A DNA stretch of 64,000 bases, taken from positions 2,413,614 through 2,477,613 of the forward strand of contig JAJEKV010000031.1 in the NCBI GenBank assembly GCA_021234155.1, in the 5' to 3' direction. A program made the translations under genes and the position numbers. This stretch comes from Isoetes taiwanensis (lineage: Eukaryota > Streptophyta > Lycopodiopsida > Isoetales > Isoetaceae). Of this stretch, positions 1 to 10,269 are shown piece after piece; within the stretch, counting starts at the first letter, position 1, and every line of letters starts with the position of its first letter. The notes below the pieces were generated by a model. That model did not search any database and was not told the origin of the DNA. It saw only the letters and a list, made by a program, of their open reading frames with translations.

Positions 1-289
1 CCAAAACGCGGAACCCCTTGGAAGATCCGAGGAGGCCCCGGAGGAACGGAGAAGCCGGAACAGGAGGAGAGGGATCGGCAGGACCGTAAATTGAACCCAC
101 AGATTCGGAGGAGCATCCGAGTGGGCCGGGCCCAATCCCCCCACATGTAACCGCGGCACGGAGGAAGGGTCTAGTCCAAAGACCGCAAATAATATAAAAA
201 GAAAAACTAAGGACCGGGTTTCGCCTTTGGTAAGAAGGCGAGTTCCGACGGAGGCGCTAGCCGGGTGGATAGCTCCGACCTACTATTAA
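1..289. other. GC-rich stretch, no gene recognised
   Basis: Purine-rich, GC-rich sequence with no reading frame I can assign. It runs into the histone H3-like pseudogene and could hold that gene's lost N-terminal tail region or unrelated repeat DNA. Confidence 0.3.
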
Positions 290-640
290 GATCGTGCCAA
301 GACCGACGGGCCGCCGCAGCCCGGGCCTGAGGAAGCCTCTACAGGTAAGCCTCGACTAGGTATCGCGGGCCTTTGGTGGGAAATCCGCAAGTTCCAGAAG
401 TCCACACAGCTTCTGATCCGGAAGCTACCCTTCCAGAGGCTGGTACGGGAGATTGGCAGCAGTTCAAGACCGACCTCCGTTTCCAGACCTTTGCGATTTT
501 GGCACTCCAAGAGGTGAAGCCTACTTGGTGGCACTTTTTGGTGACGTGCCAATCTTGGCGCCGGATCCACGCAAAGAGGGTAATTCATAATGCCTAAGGA
601 TTTAGCCCTCGCCCGCAGGATTCGGGGGGAGCATCCTTAG
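290..640 (+). pseudogene. Histone H3-like pseudogene (frameshifted)
   Basis: Seen: the histone-fold part of H3 can be read across several frames. Positions 380-454 read [20 protein letters not shown] followed by LVREI, and 465-515 read [18 protein letters not shown] shifted frame near 520-545 reads EAYLVALFGD. The end (599-640) reads DLALARRIRGEHP and a TAG stop. Known: these match alpha-N, alpha-1, loop 1, alpha-2 and the C-terminus of canonical H3 (CENH3 differs in alpha-1). Small indels near 455, 517, 550 and 580 break the frame, and only traces of the N-terminal tail survive upstream of 380. Substitutions such as TFAI and the HP ending differ from usual plant H3. Inference: an old H3 copy or variant that is no longer translatable. 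It lies about 2.9 kb upstream of a Ty3 element; a link is unproven. Confidence 0.8.
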
Positions 641-815
641 CATATTTGCGGGACTCCGCATTGTAAATATTTTTTTTGGGGTATTTAATAAAAACTTTTA
701 TTTTGTATTAAAAGCTTATTTATTTTATGTTAAATATAAAACAAAATGCTGACGTCAGCCTCAATAAAATGAGTTAAAAAGGAGTCTTAAAGTTCATTTC
801 AATTGTTTCTCTTCC
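641..815. other. AT-rich spacer
   Basis: T-rich and A-rich low-complexity DNA (for example 668-740) between the H3-like pseudogene and the next coding-like stretch. No gene is seen. Confidence 0.4.
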
Positions 816-2110
816 TCTCTCCCTTCTAGCTTATGGTCGCCGCCACGACCTTGTCGCCTGGTACCATGACGGAGAGCAATGGGATCCGCAAGTCCCTTTC
901 GACCTGCTGCGGCCTTTGCTATGCCAGCGTCTAGATCTTCTTGCCAATATGTTGAAGCACCCAGATTACACCGGATTCTTGGATTTCTACATGGAGGAGA
1001 TGCTTCCTCTGGTACTCCTTTGGGGACCCTCCCCAACTATATCCGGAGCGGGAGGCAAACCGAGATGTTAGGGGAGACACGCATGCATATGATGTGTCAA
1101 GGGAAAGTCTCGATGGGGCAAACACCTGCCTGTTGTACAGCATCAGGGGCGGCAATACCTTGAGGTCGCCATCGCCCTAGCCATCCTCATGGACCAATAT
1201 GTCGAGGATGAAACCCGCCCAGAGAAAGGGCAAACCGCCGGAGTCTTCTCCAAGAGGGGGACGACGAACACATAGGCATGGGCTTACTTCGAAGTTAGCG
1301 TGGAAGAGCTGCCATCAGCTGCGCGAGCAAGCCGTAGGGCTTGTCGTGGCTAGATGCTCTCCCGCTATTTATCACCAATGGCAAGAATATCTTCTTGGAT
1401 GATATTATCCGGACGTATCACATGGTGGTCGGCTATAGACGCAAGCGTAAAGACCATGTGCTTTATGAGCTTGGCGGAGTATTGCATGGACGACTTCATC
1501 GACTTCACACCTCTTGCGCCTCCGCAGGTGCAGCAACTGCCCAGCTTACGCCAAGAGACCATAGAGCCGGGCTGAGACTCTACTACGCCTTTCGGACTTC
1601 GATGGAGAGCCGGCCTCTCAGCCCTCACCAGATGCCTTCAAGGCTATGGGACCTCACATCCCAGATATAAATATGGTTGAGGTTCCCTCGGGCTCCGATG
1701 ACGAGGGAGAGGACTTATATCATAATCCTGCTCATGTGAGGGAGGAGCAGCAGAACTTAAAGGCAGGAGTTTTCCATGGATTTGGAAAAGGAGGTGGCCA
1801 CATCGAGACCCCCAAGAGGAAAGGTATCGAGCAACCACCTTGCCCGCTTTTTTTTGTCCGCCTTTCGACAGGGGCAAGTCCTTTTTATAGCCCGAGACTT
1901 AGGGCCTGAGGCTGAAGCTTCATGGTGGGCCCTCCGTGCTCTCTCTACGCTGGCCGGCCACAAGAAGCTCCCCTATCGTACGTTTACTTATGTACTGCGT
2001 CGCGGACGGGATCTTGCTCTAACAACCTTGGGTCGATATTGCCCCATGGATGAGCATGAAGCTCCTCACGGCAGCCCCATTGGCCGTTGCTTACCCACCC
2101 GGTAGGTTGC
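816..2110 (+). pseudogene. Unrecognised degraded coding-like region
   Basis: Several frames carry protein-like stretches separated by stops. About 832-1060 reads through WDPQVPFDLLRPLL and DFYMEEMLPLVLLWG. About 1341-1530 includes KNIFLDDIIRTYHMVVGYRR and DFTPLAPPQVQQLP. About 1776-2105 includes ASWWALRALSTLAGHKKLPY. The amino-acid make-up (W, F, Y, P, L-rich helices) looks like once-coding sequence rather than random frames. I recognise no domain. It lies upstream of, and in the same orientation as, the Ty3 element, so it could be extra coding sequence of that element or of an older insertion beneath it. No start or end can be chosen because the frames are broken. Confidence 0.3.
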
Positions 2111-2439
2111 ATCTATTATGGCTGCCACAAGTGGACCCCGAGTAACTCCTCTGTTAATTACACCGACCGCCTCCACCACCTCCTAGATCTACTTAATGAA
2201 GAGGGGGGGGACCTAGTTCCTAAATAATTGTATTATGTTTTTCTTCCCTACTGCCTAAACTTTGGTTTGGCAAATTCTTTAGCCACTTTATAATATGATA
2301 CATCTTCCTTTTGTCAATTGTAATTACTATCTTCATGAATACAATTGAGAATTATTCCTTCTATCATATGTTTTTGCTTAGGTTATTGGAGTTGGTCTAT
2401 AACAATACTATAAAACCCTCTATATTCATTTCAACTGTC

Positions 2440-2929
2440 TTGCAGAAGAGACCCTTTGGGAATATGAGGAAAGGATTACAGACATGGTAAGGAGGGATGA
2501 TCCTGACCGCCCGGACCAGGATTATGGCCAAAGATATGGCGAATATCCGAGTGGGATGAAGGCTACGAGATGGAACCTCCGCCACCAGGAGAACCCTATG
2601 ATCATGACAAAGGGTTGGAGATAGTTAACATCCTTAGGGACAGAGCTTTCGAGGACCTGAAGCTGACCCTGTGCCGTACCTGGGACTATTGGAGCATGTC
2701 CAGGCACGAGGCTTTTGAGGACGCCAATGACCACCTTTGGCAACTCTTCTATGCTCTGCGAAGGCTTTTCAATCTTCTCATTGTTAGCCCAACATGGGAA
2801 TACCAACCGGTGATTGTCCAAGCCTGGGCACGCTACAAGCTCGTTAGGGCTGTATGGGAGAGTGTTCACTCGCCGATCCTATACCCTTTGCAACCCCTAG
2901 GCTTGGTCGCTCTAGTTATGTTCTTTTGA
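2440..2929 (+). pseudogene. Unrecognised ORF fragment
   Basis: An acidic, charged stretch near 2440-2570 (EETLWEYEERITDMVRRDDP) shifts frame into a 119-codon open frame at 2570-2929 that includes FEDLKLTLCRTWDYWSM and ANDHLWQLFYALRRLF and ends at a TGA. Residue content suggests an alpha-helical soluble protein. I see no signal peptide or catalytic motif and recognise no family. It is co-oriented with the stretch at 816-2110 and the Ty3 element, and may be the end of the same decayed unit. Confidence 0.3.
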
Positions 2930-3554
2930 TTACACTGCGGTGCAAGTAGAACTTTGGAACTTCCAATCGTATTATACCTCCTTTTGTACAAATCTATGTA
3001 CCAATCAACTTGTTGTTGTACTCAACTTGAATGAAATGAAACTTCAGCTTCTACTTGTACTTTTCTTGTCACCTGTCGGCAAATGTATCTAAATAGAATT
3101 GTACATTATCGTAAAGTCCGCTTATACTTTCATGAATACTTTCGATATAGACGCAGTTACACGCGCATCGCCTGCAAACGCCCCTCGAGCCGCCCGATGG
3201 GTTGACACCGAATGTGAGCTCATGTTAATGAAAAGGCAGCTAGGCGAAAGTTGCAAGCCTATGTATTGCATGCCAATCCACCCCAACAAGATACAAGAGG
3301 ATGGGCTCTGGAAGTTGCCTCCGCAGAACCACCTAGCCCACCGCACAAAGAACCGCCCCCACTGTAAACCAGCCCCAGACTGCACAAAGGAAGCTTCATG
3401 CCAAACGTCGTCGGAGCTCCTCCAAGGATAGCCACCTCCTCTAATTAGCCACTTCTAGGTCCTCTGCGTCATCCATGATCGTCCAATGATCATATCTGGC
3501 GCCGGGACAAGGAATACCGTGAAGACGGGTTGATACGCCATAACTAGTATATGG
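2930..3554. other. Spacer upstream of gag, possible primer-binding site
   Basis: No gene is assigned. TGGCGCCGGG at 3497-3506 resembles the TGGCGCC start of tRNA primer-binding sites used by some plant Ty3 elements, and it lies just before the gag-like reading. I could not find a copy of the 3' LTR (8483 onward) immediately upstream, so the PBS reading is weak. Confidence 0.25.
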
Positions 3555-4025
3555 AAGAATAGGAAATTGGCCCGGTTTGATGGGAAATCCAGTGAGGACT
3601 GAATCACGAGTCTTGGTTGAATGAAATGAAGGAATTCGGAAGTCTTATGGCATGACTAAAAGGATACAGAAAGGTTGCCACTACCAATCTTCACGAGGAG
3701 CCCCGTTTGGTGGAAGGGCTATGCGAGGGCCAAGCATTTGACAAGAAGCGGATGCAACCGGAAATTTGCTAAAAGCCTTCAAGTCGCATTATGTGCCCCG
3801 CGCGCACAAATGCCAACAGATCCAGACTTTCTACATGTTGGAGCGAAGAGTATGTCCGCAAGGTGCTTACTTACGGATGAGTTTATCGCTTTGGAGGCTG
3901 TATGTACCTGGTATGAATGAGAAAAAGGGCGGTGGAAGGCTATATTGAGGGATTGGCACCATCAATCAAACGGATGGTTAAGGCCATAGACCAAATCGAT
4001 TCTGCAGAGGCGAGGCTAAAGCATT
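3555..4025 (+). pseudogene. Ty3 gag capsid remnant
   Basis: Frames spliced by eye give a retrotransposon gag capsid. RFDGKS lies near 3575, FKSHYVPRAHKCQQIQTFYM at about 3772-3835, RYVPGMNEK-like near 3900 and GLAPSIKRMVKAI near 3952-3990. The RAHK-QQIQ-FYMLE block and the GLAPSI-RMVKA block are typical of plant chromovirus gag (established knowledge). At least three frame changes occur. The protein would form the particle shell that packages element RNA; here it cannot be made. Confidence 0.7.
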
Positions 4026-4270
4026 GAGCCTCGAGGAGGACACGCCAAAAGAACCAAGTATCCACGTCCTGCGCCTTACTCACAACCACGGTTGGTCCAC
4101 ACCTTCGCGGACCAAGTCCAAGTCAAGGGACCTCTCGCCGAGAACTCTTATGGCCCCGGGGAAAAGAAAGTCGCTTTTAGCGCCGGTCATAAGCGAACAA
4201 TGCCGGTAAGGAAGTTGAACCTCTTCTGAGTCCATTCCTAAAGAGGCCGTGAACAGCTCGTAGAGATAAG

Positions 4271-4320
4271 GCATGCTTCTGGTGTATGAGGCGGGGCACT
4301 TCATGAGAGCTGCCCTTATG
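4271..4320 (+). pseudogene. Gag zinc-knuckle remnant
   Basis: CFWC at 4274-4285 followed, after a frame change, by GHFMRA at about 4294-4311 fits a decayed CCHC zinc knuckle (C-x2-C-x4-H-x4-C). The final Cys is not in frame. Such knuckles bind RNA at the end of gag. The position between capsid and protease is as expected. Confidence 0.5.
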
Positions 4321-4620
4321 TCACCTTGACGCCCGGTGGCCATGGCCGACCTCGGCCGGATGATCTCGAATCAACACAACACGTGTGAGGAGGAAGCTCC
4401 CGATTACATTCGCGGTCGTCTCATATCCCTGCGGCTATAGAAACCGGCGGCCTGCTGTTATTTCTACCATAGGCCAAATAGACAAAAGCCTTTGTAATTC
4501 TTATGGATCAATGGAAGTACACATAATTTTGCTTCTCTAGGATGGCCCATGTCTTCGTCTAGAAACATTGAGGTCCCGACCGAGACTGTCACTCTAGCCA
4601 GGTAAAAGTCGGACATACCC

Positions 4621-5319
4621 ATGGCCGCCGATCAATCTCAACATGCAACTCCCGGTGCACCGTTGCTTTGGGTCTTTGAATTGATGGATATTGGCAAATA
4701 TGACCTCATTGTTGGTATGGAATTCACGGCATCCGCCAAAAGCGAACATAGGCGTGAGAAGAGAGAAGTTACCTTCAATGCAGCTAATGGAGCTCGCGTA
4801 ACTGTTAAAGGTGAACCTTTCAACCCTATCCTGCAGTCTATGTCCATCAGGCAGTTAGATAAAGCTATACACAAGGAAAAGCTCCTTTGCATCGTTATGC
4901 TTGCTTCCATCGAGTCAGATGCTAAGCAAAAACAAATAATCGACACCCTCCCAGAGGGGATTGCTAATATTCTCCGTGAATTTGGTGATCTTTTTCCGGA
5001 AGGGATTCAGAAGCTTCCTCCTTTTAGAGGGGTGGAATGTGAAATAGCTTTAGAGCCAGGTACCAAGCCTACCAGTAAGGCTCCGTACCATATGAGTCCT
5101 CCAGAATTGGCAGAACTTAAGAAGCAACTTCAAGAGTTATTAAACCTAGGTTTCATCCGACCCAGTGTTTCGCCTTTTGACGCTCCTATTCTCTTCGTTA
5201 AGAAAAAAAGACTGCTCGTGAGGATGTGTATTGATTACGGCAACTCAACAAGCATACCATCAAGAACCGCTATGCTTTGCCTAGGCGATGACCTAAATGG
5301 ATCGATTACAAGGGGCTAA
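4621..5319 (+). pseudogene. Ty3 protease C-terminus plus reverse transcriptase start
   Basis: A 232-codon open frame. Residues about 20-75 (FELMDIGKYDLIVGMEF, then VTFNAANG and LQSMSIRQLDKA) match the end of a retropepsin domain and its linker; the catalytic DTG lies upstream and is not visible. Residues about 140-215 are the RT fingers: PPFRGVECEIALEPG, YHMSPPELAELKKQLQELL, GFIRPSVSPFDAPILFVKKK and a damaged RMCIDY block. The end of the frame is a frameshift product. A polyprotein piece of the Ty3 element, read-through to the rest of pol being broken. Confidence 0.8.
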
Positions 5320-6315
5320 GTATTTCTCAAAGATTGATCTATCTCGGGATACCATCAAATAAGGATCAAGGAGGAGGACATCTATAAATCCGCTTTTAAG
5401 ACTAGGTATGGGCATTATGAATTCTGATTATGCCTTTTGGATTAACTAATGCCCCAAAGAACGCTCATCGACTAATGAATGATGTCTTCGACAATATTTG
5501 GATGATTTTGTTGTTATCTTCTTCGACGACATTCTCATCTACAGAAGACCCTTAAGGAGCATGAGAAACATCTTAGATTGGCCCTACAAAAGCTGAGGCG
5601 TCATCAACTCTATGGATTCTCTAAGTGCAAGTTAAGCCACCACTCAGAAGGTTGACTATTTAGGCCACATCATTTCCTTGAGAGGGAATTGCTACGACCC
5701 GCTAAGATAGAGGCTGTAAGGGAATGGCCTATTCCAGGGAATGTTTCAAGTCCAGAGTTTCTTGGGGAGTAGCAGGCTACTATCGAAAAATTTGTAAAAG
5801 GATTTAGTGAGGGATTGCAGCTCCTCTTACAAATCTCACAAAGCATGAGAAGGTGAAGGATTGGATGGACCATTGGAAGACAAAAGTGCAGCAGAGTTTC
5901 CAGCAGCTTAAGGTTGCCCTAACATCAGCACCAGTTCTCACGTTACCCGATCCTGAACAGGATAAGCTAGTGGCGACAGATGCCAGTAAAATTGCCACGG
6001 TGGGGTACTAATGCAGGGGAAGGGTAATTGCCTATGATTCAAAGAAGATGAATGAGGCGAACAGCCATATCCCACCCATGATCAGGAACTGTTGGCCGTG
6101 GTCCGTGCCCTGCGGATATGGAGACACTACCTTCTTGGTAGAAGATTCCAATTGGATATGGATCACCAAAGTCTCTGTTATTTATCTACCCAACCGAATC
6201 TCAACCTCCGTCAAAGGAGATGGATGGAATTTCTCGAGGAGTATGATTTTGAGATTATGTATAAGCCTGGCAAGCACAACGTGGTTGCAGATGCTTTATC
6301 ACGCCATCCCTTGGT
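5320..6315 (+). pseudogene. Ty3 RT palm and RNase H remnant
   Basis: YFSKIDL occurs near 5320 and MPFGLTNAP near 5430-5456. The catalytic FFDDILIY block lies at about 5518-5541. Thumb sequence (YLGHII-like) follows near 5660, EAVREWPI at about 5710, and AGYYRKI-like near 5770. RNase H follows: LTLPDPEQDK and VATDAS near 5940-5990, DHQSLCYLSTQPNLNLRQRR near 6160-6225, then YKPGKHNVVADALSRHP (6262-6310), the standard end of Ty3 RNase H. Stops near 5360 and 6010 and several indels disable it. Confidence 0.8.
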
Positions 6316-7660
6316 GACTCGAACCCATTGTAATGCCATTTCTACCCTCACCAGTGAGTTTGGGAAACAGATAGAGCAAACCTTGGCCACGGATCCAGAG
6401 TTTTGTGACATTTGGAGCAGTTTGGCTAAGGAAGCTCGCACGGATGCAGAACGTGAGGCTTTTCGTGCATATAAGAAGGAGGGCAACTTATTGTATCACA
6501 AGGATAAGTTGTGTGTGCCAGACACTTCAGGAGTACGGAAGCTCATTCTTCATGACACACACAATAGCCCTATAGTTGGACATGCAGGTTTTATGAAAAC
6601 CTACTTCAAAATTCGCTCCAGTTATTTCTGGCCTTCTATGAAGAAGGACATAGCCAAGTACATTAGGCGCTGTCGGTATGCCACAAAACAAAATCGGGCT
6701 TGATTAAGGATTCGAGGCGAGTTGCAACCTCCGGATGTGCAAAGCGCCAAATGGGAAGTGATAACCATGGATTTCGTTGTGGGCCTTCCAAGAACTCTCA
6801 GGGGATATGATGTCCTAATGGTTGTGGGTTGACAAATTGCCGAAAATGGCTCATTCTTGCCATGTCGGACCACGGATACAGCCTTTGGATCTTTGCTACG
6901 CTATTTGCCAAAGGGAGATCTTGATTACGGAATGCCACGGGTAATTGTATCGGATAGGGACCCAAAATTTGTAAGTGCATTTTGGAAAGATTTCTTTGCC
7001 ACCATCAAACCAAGCTTGCTATGAGTCTGACATATCATCCTCAAAGCGGATGGTCGACGGAGGCGTTACCAATCGTATTATAGAGGATATGCTAAGAAGT
7101 TATATTATGTGGAGTAAATCAATCCCGTGGGTGATTATATTTATCTAGTCGAGTTTGCTTATAAAAGCATGAAGCGAGGAATCCTCAAGATGTCCCCTTT
7201 ATGATAAATTATGGTTATCAATGCCTTACCCCAGATACATGGCATAACCCGTCTCTAAAGTAGAGGTTTCTCAACAACTCCTCTTAGAGATGCAAATTTG
7301 AGAAGAAGTTAAATGATTATTTACTAGCGCACGCATGTCGTCAAAAAGTGTAGCCGACAAACCTGAGAACCCCATTTTCCAGGTGGGCGAATCGGTTTGA
7401 AGATCAAGGTGAAACAAGCCAAGCTTAAGATTGGTAACTGTAAGAAGTTAGCACCCGGATGGGCTGGACCAGCTTAAAATCATTGGCCGTGTTGGAGAGC
7501 AGGCATATCGGCTTGGATTTGCCGCCCGGCTCAAAGATCCTGACAAGGTCTTTCCGTGAGTCTTCTCAAGCAACACACCCCCTCGATCCGAGAGGAGGTT
7601 TTGGAGACCCCAACCCTCCTAGAAATGCGGAGAACAACTTCGAGATAGTCCACTGAAGCT
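6316..7660 (+). pseudogene. Ty3 integrase remnant with C-terminal linker
   Basis: The open frame from RNase H runs to 6703 and includes the zinc-binding region. The histidines are at 6551-6553 (HDTHNS) and 6581-6583 (GHAGF), with one cysteine at 6671-6673; the second cysteine of the HHCC set reads as Ala. Core residues follow in changing frames: TMDFVVGLPR near 6762 (first Asp), VIVSDRDPKFVSAFWKDFF near 6941-6999 (second Asp) and STEA near 7052 (Glu region). A decayed SH3-like end (WAGP near 7460, VGEQAYRL near 7492) follows. Integrase would insert the cDNA; this copy is dead. Confidence 0.75.
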
Positions 7661-7698
7661 CTTCTTGATCGAGCTTAAACAAACAAACGCGAAAGGAC

Positions 7699-7785
7699 TC
7701 AAATGTTGCAATACTTGGTTAAGTGGAAACACTTACGTTGAGGATGCTCGTGGGTGATGAAGATAGACCTTGACAAGCATTATCC
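7699..7785 (+). pseudogene. Chromodomain remnant of the Ty3 element
   Basis: QYLVKWKHL followed by a stop and then SWVMKIDLDKHYP fits the core of a chromodomain: the YLVKWK strand, a conserved W, and an acidic DL turn. In chromoviruses this domain at the integrase C-terminus steers insertion to particular chromatin marks (established knowledge). The in-frame TGA at about 7738 breaks it. Confidence 0.6.
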
Positions 7786-8472
7786 GGTTCATCGTGAATC
7801 TCAAGGCCGCACCATCAGCGATGTTATCAACCCCGCCGTCCTTGGTAAGCTTAGAAACACAGGTACCAGGGGTGAATCTAGAGGGGAGGATGCATCGTAA
7901 ATGATAACAAGCAACCGAAGATGAGATCACTTTGTGTTCTCTAGGGTGTGGTCTGATGTCAATAGCGACATCACCGCAACTTGTTGCAAAAGCATATAGT
8001 TGATAGACCGCTTTCCTCTCGGCTACAATGGGAACTTGACCAATCCCTATGCCGCAAGGAACCGCAAACCATAGACATCATAGGTTCCCTGATAGATAAT
8101 ATGTTCTTTTAATTATTATAAGGGGGTGGTCCCTTCAACCACAATTTCATCATATGTACTGATACGCTGACATGTGCAGGCCAGTAAGCAGTACGTGCCC
8201 TGCCCATGCTAGAGGGTTACTGATGACCCGAACTCTTCAGCTTTGTTTTGCCTACATGTTTTGTTTTTTCGTTCCACTGATGTTGGTATTGGTTTTCGGT
8301 CCTTAAACTGTTTGATTATGATAATCGTGTGAACGCACCATGGTGCTTGAAATGTGTTTGCAAACTTTACAGTTTGAATATATGTATTACTTTCGGAAAC
8401 ATAACGTATTGAATAATGTATTTCCTTGTACATTTCTAACTAACCCCAATCTTGAGGGGCGGCATTGATTCT
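7786..8472. other. Untranslated stretch before the 3' LTR
   Basis: No reading frame is recognised. It lies between the chromodomain remnant and the polypurine tract and is most simply the element's 3' untranslated region. Confidence 0.4.
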
Positions 8473-8482
8473 AGGAGGAGAA
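8473..8482 (+). other. Polypurine tract of the Ty3 element
   Basis: AGGAGGAGAA lies directly before TGTGTGACG, the start of the 3' LTR. The polypurine tract primes plus-strand DNA synthesis. Confidence 0.6.
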
Positions 8483-9010
8483 TGTGTGACGTTCCAAGTA
8501 TTTATATGGTGAACGTATAAATATATGGGACACGTCACACGATATAAGGCACGCCACCTGGGGGATGATAACCTAGGGGGTTGGCCACAATGGATTTAAT
8601 TAGCTATGTTAACCAAATTATTAAGGATAATTATCAAAAGACATGTGATTAAGTCAAACCATAGTAGTAAGGCGCCATTTGGCTTCACCCGGGTGGCCAG
8701 CATATTGGTTGCTAAACTAGGCCACCAAGGGGCAGCGCCATCCTCAGATCTTCCCAATTTCGACCCAGCAAAGCACCAGGAGCAGCTGAGCGCTCAGGAA
8801 ATTGTTGCTGCTCGGCCCCAGATCGCCAAAACACCCTTTTACTGTTGTTGCTACCCCGGTACAGCCATGGAAGCACCCCTTGACAACGGGTCCAGCCGAA
8901 ACTCTGGTTAGTGGTAGCTAAATTACATTCTTGTAGAATAACACTCTAGGATTCTTTTCTGGATGGTTTTGGGGTGAGACTAACCCTTCTCTGGTAATTA
9001 GGAATACTTT
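8483..9010 (+). repeat. 3' LTR of the Ty3 element (right end uncertain)
   Basis: It starts TGTGTGACGTTCC after the polypurine tract and holds a TATA-like TATAAATATA near 8515. It runs up to the inverted-arm element starting at 9015. No CA end or target duplication could be fixed, so the right border is approximate. Confidence 0.5.
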
Positions 9011-9014
9011 TCAA

Positions 9015-9479
9015 AGTATAACTACCAACACATAACTATCATTAACATTAATTAAACAAACCATTGCATTTCACACTTAAAAATAAAATCCCCCCTTAAA
9101 CCCCCTTTGGTTTGGGTGCATATTCACACGGGGGGGTGACTCCGCATCGAGAGCTGTTGGATGAGCATATATGCCTTTTATTCCTCGATCTGGACCGTAC
9201 ATAGAGATCCTCGTTTGTGGGGTATGCTCAGACAAATTTGGTATAATCTTGTATAACACGGTTTTATAAATACTATAAGATTTGAGACAATGTACTATAT
9301 GGTGTTGATTGTGTACATGTATAGCATGATTTTAGGGGCTCTCGCCGCCCTACGTCACCCCCCCGTGTGAATATGCACCCAAACCAAAGGGGGTTTAAGG
9401 GGGGATTTTATTTTTAAGTGTGAAATGCAATGGTTTGTTTAATTAATGTTAATGATAGTTATGTGTTGGTAGTTATACT
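9015..9479. repeat. Inverted-arm element, copy A (126-nt identical arms)
   Basis: The left arm 9015-9140 and right arm 9354-9479 are, by eye, perfect reverse complements. The arms include TTTGGTTTGGGTGCATATTC (about 9107-9126) and a poly-G/C run. The 213-nt centre has no coding capacity. A second copy (40,539-41,023) aligns along the whole length, including the centre, and both copies are followed by the same short GC hairpin. It behaves like a non-autonomous MITE-type DNA element or a palindromic Helitron-related element. No target duplication is clear. Confidence 0.75.
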
Positions 9480-9492
9480 AAAAAAAAATTTT

Positions 9493-9505
9493 GGCCCTTC
9501 GGGCC
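9493..9505. other. GC hairpin beside inverted-arm copy A
   Basis: GGCCC-TTC-GGGCC directly follows an A/T run after the right arm and is itself followed by CTAA. The same layout flanks copy B at 41,027-41,041, so the hairpin is probably part of the element. Confidence 0.5.
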
Positions 9506-9506
9506 C

Positions 9507-10269
9507 TAACAAAACAAAACGAAACCAAATAAACAAACAAGCAATTCATAACAATACAACATATACACAGTCTAAACTCCCTTGAGTGAATATCTAGCAT
9601 CTAAACCAAAAAAAAAAGTCATATAATCATTGTTTATTATTATATATTGTTATATGTTTGTGAGATCTGTGACGAAAAAGGTTTAGGGCCTATAGAATAT
9701 AAAAATCATAAAAACAATGCAAATGAAAACATGTACACTAACTAGCATAAGGGGTTTCGATAGGATCAAAGAGATCTCAAAAATAAGACTTCAAGCATTT
9801 GTTACAAGAACTTTAAGTACTCCAATATCTAGATACTAACCCCTGTGCACAATATAATCTTTTACATTACCTATGGATATGTTTCTAATCCATTGAACAG
9901 TTGTTAAAGGTTCATCAAGCAAGCATCTACATATTCCATCATAATATCCATGGAATTTGTTTCTATATGCTTTTGAATGGCATTTGCCTATGTAGGACGC
10001 ACTTTAGGAATATAAAGCTTCCGCTGAAAGAAAGGCCAATGTCTCAATGGCTACTTTTATTCTGAATATGAAGCTCCAACAGAAAAGATATGTCTGTGTG
10101 CATCAATGGCTTTTTCCCAATCATTCCTGCAATAACCTAAGGAAGCAAAATCAGGCCATTTAGTCTTGCATCACTGTCGTCCCTTGCTTCCATAAAATCA
10201 TGTTTAGAAAACCTATAACATAAATCCAAGCACAATACAATATGTACCATGAAATTAAAAGCCAATTAC
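9507..10269. other. Intergenic, no gene assigned
   Basis: AT-rich with no recognised gene. On the minus strand, short protein-like runs occur (for example NDWEKAIDAH near 10,095-10,130). They may belong with the candidate exon at 10,270-10,454, but joining them is speculation. Confidence 0.3.

Larger units (their letters stand above)
3550..9010 (+). mobile_element. Decayed Ty3/gypsy chromodomain-type LTR retrotransposon
   Basis: Gag, zinc knuckle, protease, reverse transcriptase, RNase H, integrase and a chromodomain remnant follow in Ty3/gypsy order on the plus strand, then a polypurine tract and a TG-starting LTR. Many stops and frameshifts make it inactive. A matching 5' LTR is not recognisable in the window, so the left limit is the first gag-like sequence. 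The right limit is bounded by the inverted-arm element at 9015. Integrase followed by a chromodomain places it with the chromovirus branch (known for that branch); I do not assign a named lineage. Confidence 0.85.

Noticed and set aside
3497-3506. Primer-binding site that would fix a 5' LTR end of the Ty3 element
   Set aside because: The motif fits, but the sequence upstream does not match the 3' LTR, so the 5' LTR is not called.
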